Below the pieces are notes generated by a model that was not told the DNA's origin, made no database searches, and saw only the letters and a program-made list of their open reading frames with translations. From Massospora cicadina (taxonomy: Eukaryota > Entomophthoromycota > Entomophthoromycetes > Entomophthorales > Entomophthoraceae): DNA of 64,000 nucleotides. The stretch is from the NCBI GenBank assembly GCA_022478985.1, contig JAKSZP010014461.1, positions 248,001 through 312,000 on the forward strand, read 5' to 3'. Below, one piece after another: positions 1-11,352 of this stretch (positions are counted from its first letter, which is position 1; every line of letters begins with the position of its first letter). Both the position numbers and the translations under genes were made by a program.

Positions 1-1185
1 CATCTTGAAAGAATAATGAAGGTGGTATTTTCAGGATTTAAGTCATTCTTTATAACACACATTCCCAATTATATCAAATTATTAAAATTCAACTAACTTT
101 AATCCTATATTGTATAAATTTTGAGTTGAAAGTTGTTTTGAGACTTCCAAAATCCAACCAGGGCAAGTTAAGTTTGCTGATAGTGTTTTGAAGTATTATC
201 CCTACCGCTCTAAGGCCAATTAAAACATCATGTCTCAGTGCATTCCTAATGTACACCAAGGCATCAAAAAGCTGCTAAGCTTTTTTTATCTATCTAATTT
301 TGTAAATTGGTGTCCTTTCTTTCCTTTTGTCAAATATTGTTACCTTAGCCTAGTTAGAATAGATTATAGTTGGTATAAAAGTATAAAACTAACTCCCAAG
401 AGTAGTAATAAATCACTGGAGTTATCCTTACTAAACAGCTTCAAAGCCCTAATATATTGTTAGGCCTTTACCTAAGATTCTGACACTGGCAATTGAGATG
501 GGGCCTTAACTAACACCCACAATTGAACCAATGACAAAATGAATTTGTTTAAGGTTTAATGACTTCAAGGTTTGGTTAAAATCCTATCAAGGGATGGGAA
601 GATTGTAGGGTTGGTAGTGGACACTGTCCAGCATACCGTTGAAATGGAGCTTACCTGATAAGAAAGTAGTTCCATGAAGTTAAGCCACTAATTTAGTATA
701 TAAAAATAAGTCAAAAGTATACTATATTTCAATACTTGCTTATGTAGAATAGGCTGTTTGAAGGGAGTCCTTCAGAAAAAAGTTCTATAGACCTATCTGA
801 AAATTTAACTAAAATTTGTCTATTCTTTATAATGATTCTATTTTTGGAAAGTGATTTAATTATTTTGGGCTAATAGCAACCATATTGGTCTCCTTAAGCA
901 CAGATTTGATTTAAGAGTTTAAGAAGGCAACTGTTACCCTCTATACTCTATATTAGATTCAGGGAATGCTGCTGTAAACTAATTTATTTGCATCAATTCT
1001 TTAAGTAATATTCTTTTCAAAAGCTTGTAGCAAGTGAATCTGAGGGGTTATATCAGGGGACTTGTTGCCATTATACTCCATACCTTAGCTCTTGTTGACT
1101 AACTCCTTTATGGATCACTAAAAGGAGCCAGTTCAATACACAATCCTTCATAAAATACAATTGATATTGTTACCCTAAAACTCAG
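1..1185. other. AT-rich intergenic DNA, no gene seen
   Basis: I see no supported gene, RNA or repeat here. Short open frames occur but have no recognisable domain and no second copy in the window that would support coding. Toward the right end the sequence begins to resemble, in inverted orientation, the DNA just outside the Helitron near 63.0 kb, which marks the outer edge of the inverted duplication. Confidence 0.6.
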
Positions 1186-1849
1186 ATGCTATTACAAAGG
1201 TCAATATAAATAAAAGGACTATCTATATTAGCTATTATATCATATATAACAATATTAAGTTAAAAGAAAATAGTGGACCATAAACGATCTTTTGTTTATT
1301 TTCTAAGTAGTCAAAAAGATATCAAAATAAAATGAGACACCTATAATGTTGATAGGCAATGTTCAATTTCTTATTATGCATGAAATTATAGACTTTATAA
1401 TAATGAAATAAATAAAAAAATTTACCAACGTATTTTCCAAAAATAAACCCTATAAAATAGTACATTTTTGGTAAAACCAAAATATTCACTTTTATATATA
1501 TAAAATAAACATAGATAAGAAACATAAAAATTGTGATGCATATCCATTGTTTAAAAATCACACGGTGATACTATTTATATTAAATAAGAGCTTTTTTAAA
1601 TATAGCTTTCAATAGTTAATATTAAATATATTAACTATATATAACAGCTTTCAGTAAAGTAATTATATCCTTATAAAATACCTAGCTAATTTATTATTGA
1701 TTCTTTTGATTGTAATAAATCAAGATATTTTTTACAAATAAAATATATATTTAATGTTATAAATTTATCATAAGTGTTAGATATTGATAATTATTATATA
1801 AGATAAACTTATATTAGTTAGAGATCATTCTAAGTTATATAATTTTTAT

Positions 1850-2137
1850 TTATCTGAGGTGGGCCAACCTGTGGATGATACTGCACCAATTTAGGGAATG
1901 AAAGGGAAAATCAAGTTCATATGGAATGGAGGATAAATCCTAGAAAACCTTCACATGCACGTTCTGATAGGACAGGTACTCCATGGACTTTCTGTGATTT
2001 GCTATCCAGTTGGGGCATTGGTATGCAATGTCAACACAGTCATGATCAGCCCCACCTAAGCTCATCCTACCAGGATCAAACCGGGAAGGCAATGGTTATC
2101 AGGTACATGCTCTACTACTGGGGCACCAGCCCCTATT
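1850..2137 (-). mobile_element. SINE1 copy (tRNA-derived), left arm
   Basis: This is a diverged minus-strand copy of the roughly 285-bp SINE1 family that is clearest at 61504-61787. Its 3' end is the gaggtgggccaacc tail at the left. Its tRNA-like head ends near 2133, with an A-box region (CCCCAGTAGTAGAG) and a B-box-like GGTTTGATCC. Approximate target duplications flank it (AGTTATATAATTT at left, AGCTATATAAATT at right). The right arm shows the unoccupied site near 61380. A 73-codon open frame over this element is chance. Confidence 0.85.
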
Positions 2138-2662
2138 CTTAGCTATATAAATTGCACTTTTTAATTTTTGAAAACTTTCTATTGATTTTTGAAAACTTCA
2201 TTTTTGAAAGTTTTCTTAGCTTCTAAAAGACTTCTATTTTTGATTTCCTTTTAACTATTGACAAAAACAGTCTTAAATATACCAAGCACAAGGAATTTAT
2301 AGAAATCATAAAGCAGTTTGTGCAGCTTTAAATCAACAGGTTCAAATGCGCCTTACACAAGAGTAGTCAAAAGTTTTAAGTCAGCACTAGGAGTAGCAAA
2401 TCAAAGCTAGACTATTCAACTTATAGTTTATGGTTCCCATAATTTTTTCCAAGCTATGCAGGTGTACAAAAACCCGAGTTTAGAACTCAAACGGAGGCAA
2501 GAACCAAACTAATTGGTATTTTTGTTATGTGCCTTGGGAATTCTGATAACATGCAATATCTGGTTTCAATAAAAAGTTGTGTAACTCAAGCAAACTTAAA
2601 CCGTTGCTTAATTTTCGGAAGAAATGTGAACAATTTAAGATTTTGGTGGGCTTAAGTCGCTC

Positions 2663-2807
2663 TTAACCTCTTGCGCTATAAATTAATTAGCAGAAGCGTG
2701 TGACCATCTCACCCAAAGCAACTCCAAACGAGTTTTTTGAATAATTTCTATTAACCTCTTGCACTATAATGACATGCTATACGCGTCGTTATAGCGCAAG
2801 AGGTTAA
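2663..2807. mobile_element. TTAA-target MITE (piggyBac-like), left arm
   Basis: The element starts TTAACCTCTTGCGCTATAA and ends with the exact reverse complement, so it has perfect 15-bp terminal inverted repeats inside a TTAA duplication. A second copy of the terminus at 2751 makes the last 57 bp a near-perfect hairpin. TTAA target duplication with termini starting CC is the signature of piggyBac-type transposons. The paralogous position in the right arm (near 60602) lacks the insertion. There is no coding capacity, so movement must have depended on a transposase elsewhere. Confidence 0.85.
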
Positions 2808-3280
2808 GCATGGGTTTAATTTACCAGCAGTCACCCCAAAAGAACCCAAGATAATCGTCTAAACTTGGCCTTGGTAACTAGAAGAGCTAAAAATAAAAGA
2901 TATGTTTTTAAATCAATATCTCCCTGCCGTTAAAAAACTGAACAAAAATAATCAATACAGGTGGTAACTTGACCCTCATAAATTTAACCAAACCTTAACC
3001 TCATAAAAGCTTACGTGAACCTGGTTAAGAAAAGTAATCCTGCCAAAGAAAATAAGCTCAAAAATAATAAAAATGATTTTAAAATATAAGACTCAAAAAG
3101 GTGAAATAAATAATAAGATATATCAATAAAAAGAAGTGTACGGCAAAAGCAAAGTTTAAAAAAAGCTGTCTATAAAAATGAATAGCTTAACCAAATATTT
3201 ATTATGGAAGGATCTAAGGTGGAGTTAAGTTGCCAAATCAAAAACCAAACAGCAGAAATAATTTGTTAGGATAAATTACG

Positions 3281-4091
3281 TCAAACGGACAGCTTCTTTG
3301 AGAAGGCTTCGGGAAGCCTTGCGTACTCGGCACTGCGCTTAGCTTGGAGATCCTTATATTTTTTAAAAATTAGGTCAAGCAAAACCAAATACTACCTTCT
3401 TTAAAGTAGGGTTTAATTCGACCCATTTCTTGCCAAGCAATCTCATTCTCTCGGACATAGAAAGGCTTTCTTTCGTATTCTGGAAGCTTCAGATTATCAA
3501 TTAAGAGCAAAGTATACGAAGAGCCCGGACGTCTAGGCTTTTCGGGATCAACCAGTTTATGCAACTTACCTTCTTTTTAAGATAAGTGTTATATTTCGCT
3601 TTTTGCGCCAAAGAAAGAGAATTAAACCAAGTTGTATAGTTCTTGGCACAGTCACGGTTTTTGATCGCAGTTCTCAATTTCAAGTTTTCGAGTTCAACAT
3701 AGCTAAGCTCCCTGAATTTTTGAGCGACGATCTTTGAAACCTCACCGATTGACATATCATCTTTGCGCAATTTAGCAAAGTTTTCCGAGACAAAAAGCGT
3801 ATAGTATTTAAAAGCCGGAGGAGGAAGAACCTTTACTATCAATATAAATCAATTTACAGATCTTATAAAATGAAAAATAATGCTTTTTTCGGGCTCCTCA
3901 GTCTTAAGCTCTTCGGAAACTTTCTTGATCGAAGCGCTCGGCGCCTTTTAAAATTTTTCTCGGGTAAGTTTATTAAGTGAATCTGCGGAAGCTGGGATAG
4001 ATTTAGACGCTGAAAGAAAAGCTTGGACAAATGCTTTCAAAAAGCTTTGAATGGGTTGCGCTCCAAAAGACTTGGTTAGAGAAGTCAACAT
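3281..4091 (-). pseudogene. Two-HMG-box mitochondrial-type protein, decayed copy (left arm)
   Basis: The minus-strand ATG at 4091 opens a Ser/Leu/Lys-rich, acid-poor N-terminus (MLTSLTKSFGAQPIQSFLKA) like a mitochondrial presequence. Two HMG-type boxes follow. Box 1 contains NRDCAKNYTTWFNSLSLAQK and box 2 begins after HKLVDPEKPRRP. The reading frame ends KKLSV-stop near 3281. The architecture matches mitochondrial DNA-packaging HMG proteins of the Abf2/TFAM kind, which bind and bend mtDNA. The copy is broken: a stop follows the motif LTREKF near 3944, a 1-nt frameshift near 3570 separates the boxes, and a further break lies near 3364 in box 2. The short AT-rich stretch before box 1 may be a decayed intron. 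The paralogue is at 59329-60144. Confidence 0.75.
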
Positions 4092-4142
4092 GGTTGGGAT
4101 CAGCTCAATAAAGCGTGGTTAATTCAATAGATCTATAATAAT

Positions 4143-4188
4143 AAAAGCAAGAGTGTACCATCTAGTACTAAAAAAAAGCAAGAGTGTA
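4143..4188 (+). mobile_element. Micro-retroinsertion, type CCATCTAGTACT plus poly-A
   Basis: Two perfect copies of AAAAGCAAGAGTGTA (4143-4157 and 4174-4188) bracket a 16-bp insert reading CCATCTAGTACTAAAA. The same core with its A-tail occurs at two other places, each also bracketed by a duplication. This is what a severely 5'-truncated target-primed retroinsertion would look like. Confidence 0.7.
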
Positions 4189-4439
4189 TGTGTGTGATGC
4201 CCAGCCAAAAATACAGCGTGTAGAGTTTTGAAAATTGGATATAGGTGGATGGAAGGGGGTGCGTGTGCACCTCGAAGCCAGATTTTTTAATTTTCATAAT
4301 AAAATAAAAAGTTTTATATATAAGAAGTGATAATTTGGTCAAAATTCTAGACATAGTATGTGTGGTTTTATAAAATCAACAGCTGTATATATAAGAAGTG
4401 AAAATTCTATATATTTTTAATGGAAATCGGTATATTGTT

Positions 4440-5339
4440 ACAGCTGAGCAGTTTGATATTCGGTTGATTCGATAGTATAATGGTTTTGGCAAGCGATTAG
4501 TGGTTTTTGGTTGATTAATTTGATAGTTTTAGTAAGCAGTTAGTGATTGGTTGATTCGATAAGTTAATTGTTTTTGGTAAGTTGTTGGTGGTTTTTGGTT
4601 GTTAGTTGATTTAAAAGGTTAATTAGTTTTGGATAGGTGAGTGGTTGGTGGATTTAGGTTGATTTGATGGCTTAATGGTTTCAGGTAAATGGTTGTTTGT
4701 TAATTGATAGGTTTAATTGGTTTTGGCTGAGTGAAAGGTAATTTTATATTGATTCAATAGAATTTGATCTCTTAATTTTATCGATAGCCATCTACCAATA
4801 TAAAAAAGAATCGATTAAGATCATCTGATAAACTTTAAACCCATGAACAAATCTGTGTTAACTGGGTATCAACAAGAATTAGCCTAAACTTCAGTTTAAT
4901 AAAGTATCTTCTGTTTATTTGTTTATATATATAAATGATATATTATCTCATGAACAAATAAACCAAAAATTACAACTTTTTACAAGGACTTTATAAAGTT
5001 TGGGGATAGTAATATACTATTTTTTAATAAAATCGTATAAATTTTAATATCAGTTCTATATAAGATCTATGACATATATGTTTCTAATATTAATTAAATG
5101 ACAATTTGGTTAAAATATATTTTCAAATTCATTTAATTTGATAGTTTCATAGGTTTTTATAAGTAGTTGGTATTCTTTGGCTGTTTTCTAAGTTCAATAA
5201 TTGGTTTTTGCTGATTGGTGGTTCATTTTTGGTTGATTCAATGGGCTCAATAGTTTCAGATAAGTGATTGAAAGTTTAGTTAATTTGGCAGGCTTAATTG
5301 AAATTTAGCTACGTGGTTGGAGGTTGAAATATTTGATAG
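4440..5339 (+). repeat. Degenerate minisatellite-like array
   Basis: Imperfect units of roughly 50-65 bp recur, built around GGTTGATTYGATAG, a TTAATGGTTTTGG block and AAGTGGTTAGTGG. They are clear at 4440-4770 and again at 5110-5339, with AT-rich sequence lacking the motif at about 4770-5110. The period varies and no open frame is preserved. The array ends directly at the 3' LTR of element A. Confidence 0.55.
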
Positions 5340-5605
5340 TGTAGTAGGTCTTGTCATTTTACACTTCCACCATTAGGGCTCAAGGGAAAAGAGGCAGTTA
5401 AGGAAATTAAGTATTATATTTTTATTAAGGTATCTTAGGTTGGGTTTAGGTTAACCATTTTATAGGAGATTGGGTTGGCATTCTTGCTATAGGAAGTGGG
5501 CTGAGTTCTGAGGTATATTCAGGAATGGTCAGTTCTGTTCCAAGGATATGATATTAGCTTCTTATTCCTTAGGCAAAAATGAGGTTCCTGATGGTTTCTA
5601 TCACA
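5340..5605 (-). repeat. Element A 3' LTR
   Basis: Direct repeat of 10115-10382 at clearly high identity, with TG and CA termini. It is immediately followed on its inner side by the polypurine tract. Confidence 0.88.
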
Positions 5606-5609
5606 CTCC

Positions 5610-8600
5610 CCTCCTTAAACAAGTTTATAGAAAAACTTGAGGTGGCATCCCAATACAGGTATCATAATAATTGTCCCATTTTTGTGTGCAAGTATATATG
5701 AGCCATTGCCATTAATTTTGGCAATCTTAAACAGGCCTTGCCATTTTGGCATAAATTTTCCTGATTGAGATTTGAGTACATCATTTCTAAACAGGGGGAC
5801 AGTATCCTCTACTAAAAAATGGGGTGATTTTGCATTGGCTTTTTGTGCCTGTACCATCATAGCCTTCACCTGGGTATTAATTTCTTCTGTCACTTGATTA
5901 CAAGTGGTTACAAAAAATTCTTCTTGATTCTCTTTGTTCACTCATGATTACAGTTTGAAGGGTATAAAATTTATACCAAATAAGACTTCATAAAGGGTAT
6001 ATTAGGTTGTGCAATGTTTTTTGTCTGATATGCCCAAAGTATATTTGGAATTGTGCATTCTCATTTAGTGGGGTTAGATACTTTAGATCAGGATAATAAT
6101 TCTATTAACATCTTGTTAAAGCGTTCAGTTTGGCCATTGCAGCGTGGGTTGTAGGCGGTAGTAAGGATATGTGAGGTTCTCACATTTTTTTGAAATTTAT
6201 AACTATGTCATTATTGAAGTGGGTCCCACAATCTCTAAGGATGCATTTAGGTAGGCCAATTACTCAAAGATGTGGTTGAAAAGAAACTCTGCAACTGTTT
6301 GAGCATCCACTTTTTCAGTGGCAATATCTACTGGTCATTTAGAAAAATATTTCAGGCCACTATAATATATTGATTGCCACTCTTTGATACTAGTGAGATA
6401 GGTCCTATAAAATCCAGTTCTCACATTTAAAGTAGGCCATCTGTAGTAATAGGTGAGTAAACCTGGTTATCCACATGTGATTTAGCAAATATCTGACATG
6501 GGTAACATGTTTTTACCCACTCACAACAGTCTGCATAAGCGTTTGGACATCAATATGAGCATCTGAGTCATTCCCATGTGGCAGCATGTCCAACATTATC
6601 CCATCTTATCATAATTTAAGCTAAGACAGTGTCAACGTTGACCAATCAATGGAACTTATTGCAGTTCATCTACATTTTGTTGGTATAAGGTTCTAATAAT
6701 GTCTATAAATTTTAGGCAAGTTGCTAAGAATTTCAATTTGTCCTTGATAGTTAGAGGGATTTTAAATGAAGTTAGAAATTGCCAAATATTCACTAGTTCA
6801 TGATCTAGGTCCAGTGAAAATATTGCTAAACATTCTTTAGTATCCTTGACTGTCACTGAGATAAGGCATCTGCTAAAACATTTTGTTTTTCTGGAATATA
6901 AATAATATCAAAGTTGAATTGCATTAGTTTCTAAATTCATCAGATTTGCCATCTTGATGAAGCTGGCCCATTCAAAATAGCTCGAAGAGAGAAATTATCA
7001 AAAAATATGGTAAATTTCTGTCCTAGGAGATAATAACAAAATTTTCTGGGGGCCCATACCACTGCTAATGTTTCTTGTTCATAGGTTGAATAATTTCTCT
7101 CTGCTGAAATGAATTTACTTAACATATATTCTACTGGTTGATAGATGTTGAATTTTTTCTGTGATAAGATAGCACCTAATGCATATTCACTTGCATCAGT
7201 AAATATGTAGAATGGTTTTTCAAAGTTTGGGTGAATTAGGATTGGGATATCCACTAGTGTTATCTTGAGTTTTTAAAATGTTATATAATATTAGCTTGTC
7301 CATATAAACTTAGTTCTTTTTTTAAGTAGTTTGCATAGTGGTGCTGCCAAGTCTCCATACATGGATATAAAAATGACATAGTATCCTATGGCATCTAAAG
7401 AGGATCAAATCAATTGAATTGAGTCCAGGTATTTTTACTGTTTGATTGCTCTCACTTTATCAGGATCTGGTGAGCACCCTTGTGGTGAAAATACGTGACC
7501 CAACAGTTTCAATTCTTGGGTAAAAAGGATTAATTTTTTCTGTATTGAGTGAGAATCCATGTTCCTTAAGTCAATTTAGGCAGGTCTGAATATCCAAAAG
7601 GTGCTGGTTAAAGGATGATGATGCTATTGTAATGCCATCCATATATATGGTTACACATATTGTAAGCAAATTTATGAATACAGTGTTCATTATACGCTGT
7701 AAAATTGGTAATGCTACTGAAAGGCCAAAGGGCATCCATAAAAATTCATATTGGCCATATTTTGTCACAAAGCTTGTGTACTTGGTACTGTCAGCTGCAT
7801 TACAATTTGATGGCAACCTGAGGACAGGTCCAGATTTGTAAACCATGTTTTTCCTGGAAAAGGAGGCAAAAATATGTGGAATCAATGGTATTGGGTATGC
7901 ATCATCTTCAGTTACTTGGTTCAGTGGCACATAATCAACACATAATCAGAGTTTTCCATCTTTTGGTATCATCACAGTTGAAAATGCTCAAGGGCTATGA
8001 CTTGGCTGAATTAATTTGGCCTTTAGTATCTTTGAAATTTTATTCATGCACAAATTCATCATACTTTGAGGTAAGCGGTAAGGTTGTCATATAATTGGTT
8101 GGGCTTTAGTAACAGTGATATAATATTCTCCACATGATGGCACTAGTAGATCATCCATATATGATACTTCTAAGCTTTTTAATTGGATCAATAGGTTCAT
8201 AACCTTAGTTTTTTAGCGTTGAGTTGATAATTTTTTATCTGATTTGTGCAGATATTGACTCACAAAGCATCATTTGAGGATTTTATCCAGATTAGGGCCA
8301 TAAGTAATCCTCAGTGGGGCTAGACCTTCCTTGGTATCTATGGAGTAGGTGCATGAAACATAATCAATATTAATTTCTAGTGATTTATGTGTGTGGCGTC
8401 CTAGTACTGAGTAAGGATCTAGGTCAAAAATGGTGGCATTGATTGTAAATTTAATCCTGAAAATTGATAGTTCAACATCTGTTACTATTTCAAGTGCTTT
8501 TTCTGTAGAGCCATTGACAAATGGGAATACTTCTGTGATTTCATAAATGGTTTCAATGCCACATTCTCATATTAACTTAAGGGATATAATATTTACATTA

Positions 8601-9059
8601 GCTCCTCCATCTAGAATTATATTAGTCTTGATGCCTTGGATAATTCCTTAGGTACGTGGTGCACCATCATCTGCTAGAAAGCATTCCTCTTCATTGCTTA
8701 CAGTTGGGTCGAGCTGCATTGAACTCAAAAGCTGTATGAGTTCTACTTGCAGGGCTGGTGATGAGCATCAGAGAGATTCTAGTTTACACTCTATGGTCAT
8801 GTCATTTAGTATAGACAGGGCACTGATTACTGATGGATTAAAATGCTTTTTTTCTACTATTTTTATGCTTTGCTTCCTTGGTTCATGTTCTTCTGAGTTT
8901 ATGGGCCTGTCTGTCATGTTGGCATCTACTTCCATTGGTATAGTTTCTATATTTTCTGGTTCATTTTCCAATACTAATTTATCTGAAACAACTGTAAATT
9001 GGGAGCTTGGTTTCTTTGGTTCATATGAATGGTTCAAAAGGTCTGCCACTCTGATATGA
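5610..9059 (-). pseudogene. pol: Element A pol: protease, RT, RNase H, integrase remnants
   Basis: Reading down the minus strand: a protease active-site block near 8585-8640 (LDGGANVNIIS, where D-S/T-G-A is expected); an RT palm at 7571-7930 with MPFGLS and IYMDG in place of the catalytic Y-x-D-D; an RNase H block at 6940-7254 (YIFTDASEYALGAILSQKK and ERNYSTYEQETLAVVW); a tether region at 6656-6856; and the C-terminal part of integrase at 5615-5941. The integrase core between 5942 and 6650 is recognisable only in pieces. The altered catalytic residues and many stops show that this copy cannot function. Confidence 0.85.
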
Positions 9060-10043
9060 TCATGTGTTTTTATATTCCAGTGGGTAGAAAAAGCTTTGTA
9101 AAGTAACTGTTCTTTAGGTTTATTGCAATAGGGGCATACATGGGAAGTATAGTTCCCTTGATAGAGGCAGCATGTTTTTTTGCAATCCAGAGAGAGGTGT
9201 CATGTATTCTTACAAATATAACACTGTATAGATGGGTATTGAGTCCCATTGCCTAAAGTTAATAATACTGAGAGAGAGTTGAACTTCTCAGTTAATTGAT
9301 TAGTTTGGAGGAAATAATTAATTAATAGGCTTGACTGGATGGTCTGAAACTCTAAACTCAAAAATACTTCAGCCCCCCTCAGGTTGGGACCATCTAGTAC
9401 TAAAAAAGATACTTCAGTTGCTTGTACTATAATTTGATGCTGATGAGCCAAAGGTATTTACTGCCTATGCTCAAGCATAAGTATGTGCATATGAACACAG
9501 TACAAATATTGCCGCATTGACATGGGTAAGGACTCAATAACTACACAGTGGAATGGATCACGTAAGGTTTCCAATAACCAGTCCACCGCTTGTGATCTAT
9601 TAATATAGCAAATCACTTCATTCTGAACTTCCTTATGGACATTCTGCGTTGCAATCTAATGGTGACATGCCAGTAGTCGTTTGAATTTATCAATAAATTT
9701 ATCAATATCATCAAAGATTTTGAGTTTTAGGTTCATCATATGAGAAGCAATATCAATGCCTGTGTGATCAAATCGTTTAGTTGCTGCTTCCACAAACAGG
9801 TGCCAGCTGATAAAAGGTTGTTCAACGTCAAACCAATTTTCTGCTTTTATTCATACAAAAGTTGGATGATTTGTTTCAGCTTTGCCACATCATCTAGACC
9901 AATATCTTCAGCATAGTTCTCATACTTTCTAAGCCAACTCTGGAAATTTCCTGACTCAAAAGGCTTTAGTTAACAACCCAGGAGTGGGCTAACAAGGGAT
10001 CAATTGGCGCTTGTTTAGGGATTTTCACTGGGACAGTTTCCAT
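9060..10043 (-). pseudogene. gag: Element A gag with zinc knuckle, broken
   Basis: The minus-strand ATG at 10043 (METVPVKIPKQAPIDP) lies just inside the 5' LTR. Downstream fragments in different frames include FQSWLRKYENYAEDIGLDD and NWFDVEQPFISWHLFVEA, typical of the retrotransposon Gag capsid domain. Near 9190-9235 comes a zinc knuckle, C-x2-C-x4-H-x4-C (CYICKNT, one position now a stop, then HLSLDC). The gene is frameshifted several times and contains a micro-retroinsertion at 9360-9417. Confidence 0.78.
9360..9417 (+). mobile_element. Micro-retroinsertion, type CCATCTAGTACT plus poly-A, in element A gag
   Basis: The repeats (A)ATACTTCAG at 9362-9372 and GATACTTCAG at 9408-9417 bracket an insert that reads CCCCCCTCAGG, then TTGGGACCATCTAGTACT, then six A. 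It is the longest of the three insertions of this type and so shows more of the source element's 3' end. The right duplication has one base difference at its A-rich edge. Confidence 0.65.
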
Positions 10044-10114
10044 GGTAAAATTTTGATTTTGATTTTCACTTGACGTCTATAAGTATCCAAATATGTTTTA
10101 GAAGGATCACCAAT

Positions 10115-10382
10115 TGTAGTAAGTCTTGTATTTTACTTCTTCCGCTGTTAGGGCCCAAGGAAAAAGAGGCAGTTAAGGAAATTAGGCTTTAGATTTTATT
10201 GAGGTATGTTAGGTTGGGTTTAGGTTTATTATTTTATAGGTGGAGATTGGATTGGCATTCTTGCTTTAGGAAGTGGGCTGGTTCTGAGGTATATTAAGGA
10301 ATGGTCAGTTCTGTTCCAAGAGATATGATATTAGCTTCTTGTTTCTTAGGAAGAAGTGAGGTTCCTGATGGTTTCCATAACA
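10115..10382 (-). repeat. Element A 5' LTR
   Basis: Partner of 5340-5605. The inner edge at 10115 is followed, after 2 nt, by the candidate primer-binding site TGGTGATCC on the minus strand. Confidence 0.88.
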
Positions 10383-11337
10383 ATATAAAATGAAAAATCA
10401 TTAATTTGTTGGGGATTAAAAAATTAATGGGGAAATAGGTTTTTATTTTTGTATTGTTGGACATATTGTTAGTCTCTTCCAAGGCCAGATTTTTAAGTAA
10501 GGTTGATTTATCATCGTGGGGGTTAATTCCTCCTCATTGATATCATTTTTGGACAGATTTTTAGTCTTATTTAAAGTTAGGATTTCAATTGAGGTTGATT
10601 CATCTGACTTAGGGTTCATTTCCTCATTATTGATTTGATTGTTAGATAGATTATTAGTCTCATCCAGTATTGATACTTATTTGAGGGGATATAATTGTCT
10701 TAACTGTTTTACTTAAATTTTCTGAATCTTGGTAAGCTTGATTGGCAGAATTAGCAAAAACATTGTTGTTTTATGCTTTTCAAATTATATAAAATTTCCA
10801 TTTACAACTATTGGCATGCTTGGTGATCTCTCTTAATATATTAAGTCTTCTTGATTACTGCCTATCATCAGTCTTCTCATGAGGAATTTTTAATATTTGA
10901 ATAATAGCTGCATAAATTAAGCTTTTCTGTTTGGTTTTTAGTAGACAGATAAGCAAGTGACCAGTCAATGTGACTTAAATTAAGAGGCATGAAGTTTTCC
11001 AAGTCTTCTTTAAGCTTGGCAAGTTGTTTGTGAAGTTGCTTTAGCACTTCTCAGAATTTCAGGTATAATTTGATTTGGTTGATCTGGGATGATGTTTTTC
11101 CTCATTATGCGACTCAGAAGTGACCTATCAGGGAGCACAGTGTTGGGATTTGACCCATTTTCAGAAGGCTGGCCTTTGAAGTTCTCTTTGTAGGTCAACA
11201 TATAGATTGAATTCATTAAATTAGTTATAAGATAGAAGTTAAAAATCCTTCCTCTTTATTAGAATAAATGGGACCCTTTTATAGGGGGTCAATAATCAAT
11301 ATAAATTAAATTTGATATAATGATATTTTAAGAAAGA
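10383..11337 (-). pseudogene. Unidentified decayed coding-like region with internal repeats
   Basis: No family is recognised. On the minus strand a 68-codon frame starts at 11216 (MNSIYMLTYKENFKGQPSEN) and breaks at stops, with coding-like pieces continuing downstream. At 10460-10680 a unit of about 105-110 bp is repeated two to three times; translated, it gives Asn/Glu/Ser-rich units such as ETNNLSNNQINNEE and KTKNLSKNDINEEE. The repetition in a consistent frame suggests a former low-complexity, repeat-bearing protein gene. It could be part of an older mobile element into which A or H1 landed. Confidence 0.35.
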
Positions 11338-11352
11338 TATCAGATCAATCTT

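Larger units (their letters stand above)
1186..4126 (-). repeat. Left arm of an old inverted duplication
   Basis: Read on the minus strand, this stretch aligns by eye with 59296-63060 on the plus strand. It includes the HMG-box pseudogene, its downstream flank and more than 1 kb of AT-rich DNA beyond. Long conserved blocks recur (for example around 2230-2460 against 61000-61370), with substitutions and small indels throughout, so the duplication is old. The arm is interrupted by SINE1 and a TTAA MITE that are absent from the right arm, and it lacks four insertions present there. Whether the arms came from one large inverted duplication or from two copies of a dispersed segment cannot be told here. 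Confidence 0.8.
5340..10382 (-). mobile_element. Element A: Ty3/gypsy LTR retrotransposon, decayed
   Basis: Two direct repeats of about 266 bp (5340-5605 and 10115-10382) start TGTAGTA and end in CA. They enclose gag, protease, RT, RNase H and integrase remnants in Ty3 order on the minus strand. A purine tract (complement of ctcccctcc) abuts the 3' LTR, and a candidate primer-binding site TGGTGATCC lies 2 nt inside the 5' LTR. I could not find a convincing target duplication. Many stops and frameshifts make it inactive. Confidence 0.88.

Noticed and set aside
1921..2142. 73-codon plus-strand open frame
   Set aside because: It lies entirely within a SINE1 copy and has no protein similarity; chance.
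5335..10387. Target duplication for element A
   Set aside because: GATAG at the left and ATATA at the right do not match; the termini may have decayed, so none is claimed.
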